NCBI GenBank assembly: GCA_003512525.1
Contig: DOQG01000009.1
Span: 12,672-35,238 of the forward strand
DNA: 22,567 bases
Source: Oscillospiraceae bacterium
GTDB taxonomy: Bacteria > Bacillota > Clostridia > Oscillospirales > Ruminococcaceae
Reading direction: 5' to 3'
The position numbers and the translations under genes are program-made. The notes beneath the pieces are model-generated. The model was given only the letters and a program-made list of their open reading frames with translations, was not told the DNA's origin and searched no databases. Positions 1 to 8,200 of this stretch are shown here, in pieces (position 1 is the stretch's first letter; each line of letters opens with the position of its first letter).

Positions 1-178
1 ACCCGGCAAGCCCGACGAACCCGGTAAGCCCGACGAACCCGGCAAGCCCAATGAACCCGGCAAGCCCGGCAACCCGGACAAACCCGTAAGCCCGGACACC
101 GGTGTTGTGCTTACAGGCGGTATGGCGTTACTGTTGTCAGGCGCGGCAATGCTCTTATCAAAGAAAAAGCGCAAATAA
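1..178 (+). CDS. C-terminal end of a sortase-anchored surface protein (partial)
   Basis: Only the last 58 codons are inside the window; the gene starts upstream. Reading from base 2, the protein is a proline-rich spacer of PGKPDE/PGKPNE hexapeptides (18-bp DNA repeats), then SPDTG, a hydrophobic stretch of about 20 residues, and the basic tail SKKKRK before TAA at 176-178. Spacer, PxTG-type motif, membrane helix and positive tail together make a cell-wall sorting signal, with SPDTG as the sortase site in place of LPxTG. The body of the protein is not visible, so its function is unknown. It lies on the same strand just before a DUF4430/ECF transporter operon. In other Firmicutes such operons can sit beside wall-anchored ligand-binding proteins, so a role in the same uptake system is possible but only inferred. 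Confidence 0.85.
   Translation, partial: PGKPDEPGKPDEPGKPNEPGKPGNPDKPVSPDTGVVLTGGMALLLSGAAMLLSKKKRK
2..85 (+). repeat. 18-bp direct repeats encoding PGKPDE-type hexapeptides
   Basis: Four imperfect copies of an 18-bp unit (beginning cccggcaagcccgacgaa) are visible and run off the left edge, followed by a degenerate copy. They encode a proline- and charge-rich wall-spanning spacer directly before the SPDTG anchor. Copy number in such spacers commonly changes by slippage. Confidence 0.8.
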
Positions 179-200
179 GTAAAATCGTAATGTAAACAAC

Positions 201-229
201 TTGTTCCGTACCTGTTTTTATGTTAAAAT
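201..229 (+). promoter_or_regulatory. Putative promoter of the DUF4430-ECF operon
   Basis: TTGTTC at 201-206 and TAAAAT at 224-229 are separated by exactly 17 bp, a good sigma-A arrangement about 32 bp before the start codon at 262. The -10 box falls inside a perfect inverted repeat (204-213/230-239), so the same DNA may act as promoter, operator or terminator stem. Confidence 0.55.
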
Positions 230-239
230 AGGTACGGAA
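204..239. terminator. Long inverted repeat: terminator and/or operator
   Basis: The arms ttccgtacct (204-213) and aggtacggaa (230-239) are perfectly complementary. Pairing extends inward (one G-U plus four A-U pairs) to a 15-bp stem with a six-base loop. Only a weak T-rich stretch follows (taaattttg), so termination of the upstream surface-protein gene is plausible but not textbook. The overlap with a promoter-like pair is noted separately. Confidence 0.5.
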
Positions 240-261
240 TAAATTTTGTTATGGAGAAAAA

Positions 262-1314
262 ATGAAAGCTTTTTTTGATAAATACAAATATATACTCGGA
301 CTGGTACTTGCCCTTGTTGTTGTGATAATCATAGCTGTAGTTTCCGCTGTGGCAGGAAAAGATACAGCCGAAAACAGCGATGTTTCATATCAGTTGCCCG
401 AAACCTCTTCTTTTACCGACACCGAAAGTCACATTGAAGCAACAATACCCGAAACAAGCATCAACTTTCCGATACAGTCAGCAGCAACAGCTACTGACAA
501 AATTTCACAAGATTCAATACAGACCACGGTACAAACCACTTTTTCGGGTGATTTGCAAACCGTTTCGCAAACAGATACCGGCACCGCCTCCCCCGATACG
601 ACTACCGCCAACACCTTGATAACGTCTGCGTCAACAACCGCATCCACCGCCTCGGCAACGCCCGTACCAAAGCCTACTGCACCCCCAAAGCCCGCTACAA
701 CCGTAAAAACTCCCACAACAACGCCAAAGCCGACAACGACTGTAAAAGCTACAACAACGACCGTAAAGACTTCTGCAACTACCCCAAAGCCGATCACAAC
801 CGTCACAACCACCGCAAAAGCAACCACGAAAGCCACTGCGAAAGTAACCACCACCGCTAAAACCACCACAACCACGGTACGAACCACTACCACAAAAGGC
901 GCGGACAGTCAGCCGATCAAAAAGTATGACAACTCATGCTCATTCGTTATAGAATGCAAAACAATACTTAATAATAAGGATAAGCTCAAGAAAGGTCTTA
1001 TAGACTACGTTCCGACAGATGGAATGATATTCGGCGGAACAGTGGGCTTTGACAGCGGGGAGAGTGTATACGATATTCTCCGCCGCATATGTGATGAGAA
1101 TAAGATCCAAATGGAATCGAGCTTCACGCCCGCATTCGGCTCATATTATGTTGAGGGTATCAACAACCTGTATGAGTTTGACTGCGGGGGAAGCTCAGGT
1201 TGGATGTACAGTGTAAACGGAGCTTTCCCGAACTACGGCTGCTCATCATATATCCCCGAAAACAATGATAAAATAGCGTTCCGCTACACCTGCGAACTCG
1301 GCTATGACCTGTAA
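262..1314 (+). CDS. Membrane-tethered DUF4430 (transcobalamin-like) surface protein
   Basis: The 350-residue protein starts at an ATG preceded by GGAG five bases upstream. Residues about 9-30 form one hydrophobic helix with no lipobox cysteine, so the protein is probably held by an uncleaved signal anchor. Residues about 95-215 are a Thr/Pro/Lys-rich low-complexity stalk (TTT, TTVK, KPTTT), typical of an extended and perhaps glycosylated linker. Residues about 222-350 form a DUF4430 domain: the end contains GWMYSVNG and FPNYGC, and it closes with a DKIAFRYTCELG strand. DUF4430 is related to the C-terminal beta domain of intrinsic factor and transcobalamin. The gene leads an operon with ecfT (12 bp downstream) and a fused ECF ATPase/S protein, so it probably captures or presents the ligand outside the cell. 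A corrinoid is the first guess; the ligand is not proven. Confidence 0.85.
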   Translation: MKAFFDKYKYILGLVLALVVVIIIAVVSAVAGKDTAENSDVSYQLPETSSFTDTESHIEATIPETSINFPIQSAATATDKISQDSIQTTVQTTFSGDLQTVSQTDTGTASPDTTTANTLITSASTTASTASATPVPKPTAPPKPATTVKTPTTTPKPTTTVKATTTTVKTSATTPKPITTVTTTAKATTKATAKVTTTAKTTTTTVRTTTTKGADSQPIKKYDNSCSFVIECKTILNNKDKLKKGLIDYVPTDGMIFGGTVGFDSGESVYDILRRICDENKIQMESSFTPAFGSYYVEGINNLYEFDCGGSSGWMYSVNGAFPNYGCSSYIPENNDKIAFRYTCELGYDL

Positions 1315-1326
1315 TACGGAGGAAAA

Positions 1327-2184
1327 ATGGAAAGGACACACCCTGTCACTGCGGCAGTATATTTTCTGTCGGTGATACTGATAACGGCAATAGTGCAAAA
1401 TCCTGTTTTTATGGCAACAGCTTTTGTCTGTTCCGCATTGTTTGCCTTTATGATAAACAGACGGCTTGCAGTCAGGACACTTATAGCGGCAACTCCCGTA
1501 ATTGTCGTGGCGGTGCTCATAAATATGCTTTTTTCAAATGCGGGCGTTACCCCGTTGTTCAGACTGCCGGGCGGCAATAACGTAACCCTTGAAACGCTTA
1601 TATTTTCATTGTTTACCGCAGCTATGGCGGTATCTCTTGTGATGTGGTTTATCGGACTTAACAAGTGCATAACGACCGACAAAACAGTATATCTTTTCGG
1701 CAAGCTCCTGCCATCTCTTGCTCTGCTTTTATCAATGACGCTCCGTGCCGTGCCGATGTTCGCAAGGCGTGCAAAGCAGACTGCCGCCGCTCAACGCTTT
1801 GTCGGAAACGATATATACAAAGGCACACTCAGAGAACGTATCAGAAGCGGTGTTCGTGTTTTGTCGGTTGCGGTAACGGACACGCTTGAACACAGTGCAT
1901 ATACGGCGCGCTCAATGAAATACAGAGGTTACGGCACTGCAAAGCGCACTGCCTACAGCGTATTTAGCTTTACCCCGACCGATATTGTAATTACGGCAAT
2001 TACAGTTATCACGGCGGCAGGCATCACTTTGCTTTATGCAGGAGGGTATGCGTATTATAATTACTACCCGGCGTTTGAATTGCCGCTTACTGTGGGCAAT
2101 ATCATCTCATATTCGTTATGGGGCATACTATGTGTTTTGCCGACAGCGACTGAAATCTATACCGATATGAAACGGAGGGCTTGA
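1327..2184 (+). CDS. ecfT: Energy-coupling factor transporter transmembrane protein EcfT
   Basis: This 285-residue polytopic membrane protein belongs to the CbiQ/EcfT family. Several hydrophobic helices fill residues about 10-125 and 220-280. The cytoplasmic coupling region contains the diagnostic ARSMKYRGYG (about 194-203), which matches the Ala-Arg-x / RGYG coupling motifs that dock on the ATPase pair; a second basic segment, MFARRAKQTAAAQRF, lies before it. The RBS GGAGG (1318-1322) is four bases before ATG, 12 bp after the DUF4430 gene. The stop TGA (2182-2184) is almost fused to the next gene, whose RBS lies inside this gene's last codons, so the two are translationally coupled. In the family, EcfT transmits ATP-driven movement to the substrate-binding S component. 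Confidence 0.85.
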   Translation: MERTHPVTAAVYFLSVILITAIVQNPVFMATAFVCSALFAFMINRRLAVRTLIAATPVIVVAVLINMLFSNAGVTPLFRLPGGNNVTLETLIFSLFTAAMAVSLVMWFIGLNKCITTDKTVYLFGKLLPSLALLLSMTLRAVPMFARRAKQTAAAQRFVGNDIYKGTLRERIRSGVRVLSVAVTDTLEHSAYTARSMKYRGYGTAKRTAYSVFSFTPTDIVITAITVITAAGITLLYAGGYAYYNYYPAFELPLTVGNIISYSLWGILCVLPTATEIYTDMKRRA

Positions 2185-2188
2185 AACG
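2174..2188 (+). promoter_or_regulatory. RBS and probable ACG start codon of the ECF fusion gene
   Basis: GGAGG (2174-2178) lies seven bases before ACG (2186-2188). Translating from ACG gives an N-terminus xKLYNISDFSYNYP, the normal first strand and aromatic A-loop of an EcfA ATPase. The first standard start in frame is TTG at 2246; it has no RBS and would cut off that strand. An in-frame stop at 2168-2170 excludes starts further upstream. Confidence 0.6.
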
Positions 2189-4723
2189 AAACTTTATAAT
2201 ATATCGGATTTTTCATATAACTATCCAAACTGCGACAGTTCTGCTTTGAATAATATCTCGTTGAGTGTGGATAAGGGCGAATTTATCGTACTTTGCGGAC
2301 TCTCCGGAAGCGGAAAGTCAACGCTCTTGGAGCTTATGAAATCACCCGCCGAAGCGGGAAAAACAAGCGGAGAAATAAGTTTTTACGGGAGCTTTGCGGG
2401 ATATGTATCGCAGTTTCCCGATGAGCAGATTGTTTGCGACAAGGTATGGCACGAGCTTGCTTTCGGGGCAGAGAGCATAGGAGCTTCGCAAAGTGAAATT
2501 CGTTCAAGAGTAGCACAGACCGCACTTTTCTTTGGTATAGAGGAGCTTCTTTACTGCGACTGCGACAAGCTGTCAGGCGGGCAGAAGCAGATGATAAACT
2601 TAGCGTCGGTCATGGCTATGAAGCCGGATGTACTGCTCCTTGACGAACCGCTGTCGCAACTTGACCCGATAGCTTCTGCGCAGTTTGTTTCTCTGATTAT
2701 AAGGATAAATAAGGAGCTCGGCACTACGATAATAGTTGCAGAGCACCGACTTGACGGATTACTGCCTGCGGCAAAGCGTGTGATACTGCTCGATAACGGC
2801 AGAGTCTGCTGTGACGGTAATACAGAAGCTCTTATAAAGCATCTTTCCGACACCTCGCACCCTATGCTTGCGGAAATGCCGACAGGCGTAAGAGTAACCG
2901 CTTCTGTAGGTAAAGCACTGCCGCTTCTCGATGTCCCTTCTGCGCGCGACTGGTATGCTTCGTATGATGAGGAGCACGGTCTTGTCATTCCTGCTCTGAC
3001 TGAAAGCAGTGCAGAAAGCGACAACTGCATAACGATAAAAAATCTCAGTTTCGGCTACAAGAACAGCGACAGAGATACTGTCAGAAATTTGTCGCTTGAT
3101 ATAAAACGCGGCTCGGTGACTGCCATTATGGGCGGAAACGGTGCGGGAAAATCCACGCTGTTAAATCTTATTTGCGGTACGCTGAAACCATCTGCCGGCA
3201 GGATAAGCATAAACGGCGGCAGGCTCGGATTTCTGCCACAAGACCCTACGCTCCTTTTCAGTAAGGAAACTCTACGGGAGGAGCTCGGCGACAATGCCGA
3301 CAAGACAGCCGAAGAGTTCGGACTTTCCCACCTGCTCTCACGACACCCGTTTGATTTGTCGGGAGGTGAAAGGCAGAAGGCGGCCATTGCAAAGCTCGTT
3401 TCATACGGCGCGGATATACTGCTCCTTGATGAGCCGACAAAGGGCGCTGACGCAGAATATAAGCATAAATTTTCTGCCATGCTTGATAAAATCAAACAGT
3501 CGGGCAAAACAGTGATACTCGTAAGTCACGATATGGACTTCTGCGCTGAAACTGCCGATGTATGCGCATTGCTTTTTGACGGACAAATAAGCGTATGTCT
3601 GCCGCCTGCGGAGTTTTTCGCCGCATCGGAATTTTTTACCACCGACAGTGCAAAGATCGCCGCAGGAGTATGCGAAAATGTATACACGGCAGACAGACTT
3701 ATAAGCTCAGTCGGCGGAAAAGCAGAAACTTACAATGATCAAAAGGATAATTTCACAGATGGCACGCATGAAAATAAATCCGCCGATATAAGTCAAAAAA
3801 GGTACAAGGAAAAGCACAAAAAGCTGTCAACATTCAGAAAAGCAATGCTGATCATCGGCAGTATAGGATTTGCGGCAGTGCTTATTATCAGTACCGGCAT
3901 CTTTCCGTTTGCAATACCATCCGAGCCGTTCTGGCTTCAATATGCTGTACTGTGTGTTCCTATGGTGATGCTTATAGCGGGGGTTGCGCCTAAAAATACT
4001 ATGGCTAAACCGCCTGCTGTTGTAAGAAAAATATCGTCCTCAGACATAACGGCAGGAATTACTACCGTTATTCTGATACCGCTTACAGTGTTACTCGGCA
4101 CTTTGTTCATACCCGACAGTATGAGAAAACATCTGCTTATTATTCTTGCCGTATTGACAGAATGCCTTGCGGCATTTTTCATAAGCTTTGAAAAAAAGAA
4201 ACCGTCGGCTAAAGATATAGCGGTACTCAGCGTACTGTGTGCGGCGGCGGTTGCGGGCAGAGAACTGTTTTATATGTTCCCGCAGTTCAAGCCGGTGGCG
4301 GCGGTAGTGATTATAAGCGGGACTGCGTTCGGCGCTCAGGCGGGTTTTCTTGTGGGTGCGTTATCAATGCTTGTATCAAATCTTCTGTTCGGGCAAGGTA
4401 TGTGGACACCGTGGCAGATGCTTGCCATGGGACTGCTCGGCTTTTTTGCGGGAATTATTTTCTCCCGCAGAAGAACGACCTTTGCTATTTGCTTATACTC
4501 GTTTTTCTCGGTGCTGATTTTATACGGCGGAATAATGAATATATCAAGCGTGCTTACCTACACGACCGATATAAATTTACAGACTGTTGCCGCATATATT
4601 ATATCGGGAATACCGTTCGATCTTATCCATGCTGTTTCAACCGTTATTTTCATTTTGATAATAGGAGATGCTCTTCTGAAAAAATGTTGCCGATTAAGGG
4701 TGAAATTCGGTCTTTTTCAATAA
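2186..4723 (+). CDS. Fused ECF transporter: EcfA-EcfA' ATPases plus C-terminal S-component-like membrane domain
   Basis: Starting at ACG 2186, the protein has about 845 residues. The first ABC domain has Walker A GLSGSGKST (from about 38), signature LSGGQKQ (about 129), Walker B LLLDEP (D153, E154) and H-loop AEHR. The second has GGNGAGKST (from about 316), LSGGERQ (about 391), LLLDEP (D415, E416) and VSHD. Both look active. After a charged linker, residues about 550-845 are membrane-spanning. The late part, with GTAFGAQAGFLVGALSMLVSNLLFGQGMWTPWQ broken over two helices, resembles ECF S components (substrate binders); a further hydrophobic segment of about 100 residues precedes it. ECF modules normally use separate A, A', T and S proteins; AA' fusions are known, but A-A'-S in one chain is unusual. 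With EcfT next door it could form a complete importer. Substrate is unknown; a corrinoid is inferred only from DUF4430. Confidence 0.8.
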   Translation, partial: TKLYNISDFSYNYPNCDSSALNNISLSVDKGEFIVLCGLSGSGKSTLLELMKSPAEAGKTSGEISFYGSFAGYVSQFPDEQIVCDKVWHELAFGAESIGASQSEIRSRVAQTALFFGIEELLYCDCDKLSGGQKQMINLASVMAMKPDVLLLDEPLSQLDPIASAQFVSLIIRINKELGTTIIVAEHRLDGLLPAAKRVILLDNGRVCCDGNTEALIKHLSDTSHPMLAEMPTGVRVTASVGKALPLLDVPSARDWYASYDEEHGLVIPALTESSAESDNCITIKNLSFGYKNSDRDTVRNLSLDIKRGSVTAIMGGNGAGKSTLLNLICGTLKPSAGRISINGGRLGFLPQDPTLLFSKETLREELGDNADKTAEEFGLSHLLSRHPFDLSGGERQKAAIAKLVSYGADILLLDEPTKGADAEYKHKFSAMLDKIKQSGKTVILVSHDMDFCAETADVCALLFDGQISVCLPPAEFFAASEFFTTDSAKIAAGVCENVYTADRLISSVGGKAETYNDQKDNFTDGTHENKSADISQKRYKEKHKKLSTFRKAMLIIGSIGFAAVLIISTGIFPFAIPSEPFWLQYAVLCVPMVMLIAGVAPKNTMAKPPAVVRKISSSDITAGITTVILIPLTVLLGTLFIPDSMRKHLLIILAVLTECLAAFFISFEKKKPSAKDIAVLSVLCAAAVAGRELFYMFPQFKPVAAVVIISGTAFGAQAGFLVGALSMLVSNLLFGQGMWTPWQMLAMGLLGFFAGIIFSRRRTTFAICLYSFFSVLILYGGIMNISSVLTYTTDINLQTVAAYIISGIPFDLIHAVSTVIFILIIGDALLKKCCRLRVKFGLFQ

Positions 4724-4843
4724 ATTCGACAAAATTTATTACATTTATTCCCTGTTTTCGACTTTATTTTTAAATCGTTATTGAAATACGTCTGACTTTA
4801 AATTATAATTTTATTAGCAGAATTTATTGAGAGGTGGACGTAT
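4724..4843 (+). promoter_or_regulatory. Intergenic region with near-consensus promoter for the 86-residue gene
   Basis: TTGAAA (4781-4786) and TATAAT (4804-4809) are separated by 17 bp, so transcription should start near 4816. AGGTGG (4832-4837) is the RBS, six bases before ATG 4844. No clear terminator hairpin follows the ECF gene, so read-through from the operon may also occur. Confidence 0.8.
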
Positions 4844-5104
4844 ATGTCATATGTACTTGAAATAACTGACGACAACGGCGAGATCAAATATGTTTCAACA
4901 GGTACAGCGACAGTATATTGTCCCGAGTATGCTTCAAGATATGAGGACAAAAAGAGCGCCATGACGGTAGGAACTACACTTATAAAAAACGGACGTTTTT
5001 CGTGCTTTGAGGTAAGACAGCTTAGTTGTGAGCTTTGCCTTAAAGCGTACAAGAGAAACCGTGCGAGGTCGTTCTTTCTTACATATCCCGATAATTTCAA
5101 ATAA
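4844..5104 (+). CDS. Small cysteine-containing protein of unknown function
   Basis: I do not recognise this 86-residue protein. It is supported as a real gene by a near-consensus promoter, a good RBS six bases upstream, and a balanced soluble composition. It has no signal peptide or membrane segment, so it is probably cytoplasmic. The first half (EITDDNGEIKYVSTGTATVY) looks like beta strands. Cysteines are at 26, 54, 62 and 65, the last pair in a CELC motif, which could bind a metal such as zinc or be redox active. The C-terminal third is basic (KAYKRNRARS), compatible with nucleic-acid binding. It has its own transcription unit between the ECF operon and a convergent c-di-GMP gene, so neighbours give little clue to function. 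Confidence 0.7.
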   Translation: MSYVLEITDDNGEIKYVSTGTATVYCPEYASRYEDKKSAMTVGTTLIKNGRFSCFEVRQLSCELCLKAYKRNRARSFFLTYPDNFK

Positions 5105-5255
5105 TAATGGTCGTGGCGCGATCAGTCGGTCTGCAGAAAAGCATTTTTGTGAAAACAGAGCAAATTTGCTGTTTTTTAAACAGCTTATCGGATCGTGCAA
5201 CAGCCGCTCATCAAGTCGCGGACACGATTCTTTAAGGTTCGGATTATTATAAGTT
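5105..5255. other. Convergent intergenic region with small hairpins
   Basis: No gene is visible. A perfect 7-bp hairpin gctgttt/aaacagc lies at 5168-5184. Just before it, a bulged stem around 5152-5174 runs into a run of six T (5172-5177) and could be a weak terminator for the 86-residue gene. The two structures share bases and could not form together. Confidence 0.4.
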
Positions 5256-5281
5256 ACAGCCCCGATGAATATCGGGGCTGT
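5256..5281. terminator. Bidirectional hairpin terminator
   Basis: A perfect 11-bp GC-rich stem, acagccccgat/atcggggctgt, with a GAAT loop begins five bases beyond the stop codon of the minus-strand GGDEF/EAL gene. It also faces the plus-strand small gene. The T-tract is poor on both sides, so its strength is uncertain. Confidence 0.7.
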
Positions 5282-5286
5282 CAGCT

Positions 5287-8200
5287 TTATAACAATTTTT
5301 TACTGTCGTTTGCTTCACTTTGGACGTTGTTTTTCAGATATTTCTCAGCTTCCTGCACAGGCATCGGTTTCGCATACAGGTAACCCTGCGCCGTATCACA
5401 GCCGCAGCTTTCAAGGAATTGAGCCTGATCGTCCGTTTCGACACCCTCTGCAATAAGTCCCAGACCAACGTCTTTTGACATTGAGATGGTGTGCATTATT
5501 ATCTTCTTGCCGCGATCATTGGACATATGCGTTGAGAAAAAATCACGGTCAAGCTTCAATACGTCAAATCTTGTATCCTGGAGTGTATTCAGCGAAGAAT
5601 ATCCCGAGCCGAAGTCGTCCATGAGAAGGGTAAAACCGTGCTCCTTTATCTTTTCTGTCATACGCAGTGTGGCATCATTTTCAATGCTCTCGGTTATCTC
5701 AAGCTCAAGCAGGTGCTTTGGCAATCTGTACTTTTCAATAAGACTGTCAAGAACATCAAGGAAGCTTTCATCGTCAAGGTTTGCGCGTGAAACGTTGACG
5801 GATATCGGCAGCGGTGTGAAGTGCCTGTCTATCCAGTCACGCAGTACCATGCAGGCGCACTCCCACACATAAGCGTCCAGCTTTGTGATAAATCCGTTTT
5901 CTTCAAAAAGCGGTATAAATCTATTGGGATATATCATTCCACGTTCGGGACTTTGCCACCTTACAAGCGCTTCATAGCTGATAGCTTCACCGCTTGATAT
6001 ACTGAACTTAGGCTGAAGATAAATGATAAATTCGCCGTTTTCGAGTGCTTTTTGCATATGCGACTCTACAAACTTGCGTTCTTTTATCGCTTTCTGCATT
6101 CCTTTATTGTAAAACGCTATGCTTTCAAGAACGTTTTTCTTTATCGACTGCCTTGCCATAGCCGCATAGTCGCACATGGTCCTTATCGATATATTGCGGT
6201 CATCTATCTGATATACGCCGAATACAAATTCATAGCTGTATCCCCTGAACCCCTTAAGACTGAGTTGCAGCTCGGACACAGTATTCAATATATCATTTTT
6301 GTCGGTATACGGTGTCAGCAGTATAAACACATCACCGCTCATTCTTGCGCCCATCTGCTGTTTTTCGCAGAAGTTATTGAGCTGACGTGATATGAACTGA
6401 AGCATTTCGGTTCCCGCGTCTTCTCCGTAGTTTTCGTTTATCAGCTTGAAGCGCTTTATATCAAACTGTACAAGCGCAAATTTTACGTCGGGATATGCTC
6501 TGAGTCTTTGCAAGATCATATCATGGAACATTATAGGATTATCTGTAGTGGTATAATAATCCAGAATTTCGATGTTCATTACCTCGTCAAACTCAAGCTC
6601 TCTGATATGACCTGCGATTTCCGACATCTTGCCGTCTTTTTCTGCAAGCTGTACATAAATACAGTACCATACGGGATTTCCCTTGTCGCACAGACGGATA
6701 TTTACTGAAAATGAGCTGTCGGTTATTTTGTCATAGAAAGAATTACTTATTTTGTGGCAGAAATTATCGTAAATAAGCTTATCATCGGGATAAATCGCTC
6801 CGCTAAGCCATATCGCGCGCAAAGGTCCTACAGAAGACGATCTAAGGCACTTTGGCGTATGGTCGTTCTCCATAACATACCATTTGAAGTTGAGGTAATC
6901 CATATAGAAATAAGTGCACTTGTCGTACAATGAGAATATCTCATGCATTCTGAGCTGATAATTGTTGAGCGCTTCGTTTGCTTTTCCCCAAATATCCAAA
7001 ACCGGTCGAGCAATCTGATTGCGTTCTGCTTTTTTCATCCTTTTCTGCTCATACATAAGCCGGTCGGTGCTTCGCATAAGCTCGTTTATATCTTCAATGC
7101 TGCTCACAGTACCGTAAGAGCCGCCGATGCTTATGGATACATCGTAGGGCTTTCCGGCAGTGCGGTTGAACTTGTCGATCTCTGTCTGTATTTCACCGAC
7201 AAGTCTTGACAGCTCACGCTGTTTGTCTTTGTTATATGGTACGGTAAGTATAAATTCATCTCCGCCGAAACGCGCATATATGCCGTTTTTCCCGCTACCT
7301 GCTTTTATGGCGTTTGCGACTGTTTGTATTGCTATGTCACCTTCGGAGTGACCGTAGGTGTCGTTGATTTCTTTAAGCCGATCCATATCACAGGATACAA
7401 GGATAACGTCGCACTTTTCGTTTTCCGCCATAAGCTTTCCCATACGTTCAAAATATCCGCGTCGGTTATAGATATTTGTCAGCGGATCTATCGAGTGAGT
7501 CAGTGACAGGTCGTTGTTTGCCTTTCTGAGCAGATATTCTATGCGGAAGTTTTCAAGTGTCTGGTTTATCGATTCGACCAGTCGCTGAACATAGTAGAAG
7601 CTGCCCGGATTTACCAGAAGGTCGTCTGCAACTGCGGCGTAATAGCCTATGACCTGCTCCTGAAAATGCAAAGGGCAGAACATTATAGTATTGTATCTTT
7701 TGATCAGATCGTTGAGGTTAGGAAGCAGCTTTTTTGACTGATACTCCAGTTTATAGCTGTAATCCTCCCATATTCTGACGACATGGGCGATCATTTTTTC
7801 GGTAAAAACGCTGTGATATGCCTTAGGTATAACAGGGGAGTCGGCAGTAAGAAAATCGTCATTGAGACATAGTGCGGAGCGGTAATTGAAATATCTTGAC
7901 ATAGCCTTAGCCAATTCGTCCAACTTGTCGCAGTTGACGGTATCAGTGTAAAGTGATGCCATCTTGCTCTCGGCATCATACAGAGCAAGATTATATTTAT
8001 TCATCGATTCCAGCTTTTCATTAGTATAAGCTACATCAAAATCACAGCAGCCGCAACTTTGCCCCTGTATCATTGCGAAATGGACACGCTTATCTGATGG
8101 TTGCTCATCACCCTTAAGATATCCGTATGCCGTGTCGGCAACGGCAGCGGCAAGCTCTTTTGGATCCATCTGTGCGGTAGTTAATCTGGTGGTGGAATAA

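Noticed and set aside
179..261. Cobalamin riboswitch upstream of the DUF4430-ECF operon
   Set aside because: The leader is only about 80 bases and shows a simple hairpin, far too short for a B12 riboswitch.
429..893. Minus-strand open frame rich in valine opposite the Thr-rich stalk
   Set aside because: It is the antisense of ACA/ACC-rich threonine codons of the DUF4430 gene and has no RBS or sensible composition.
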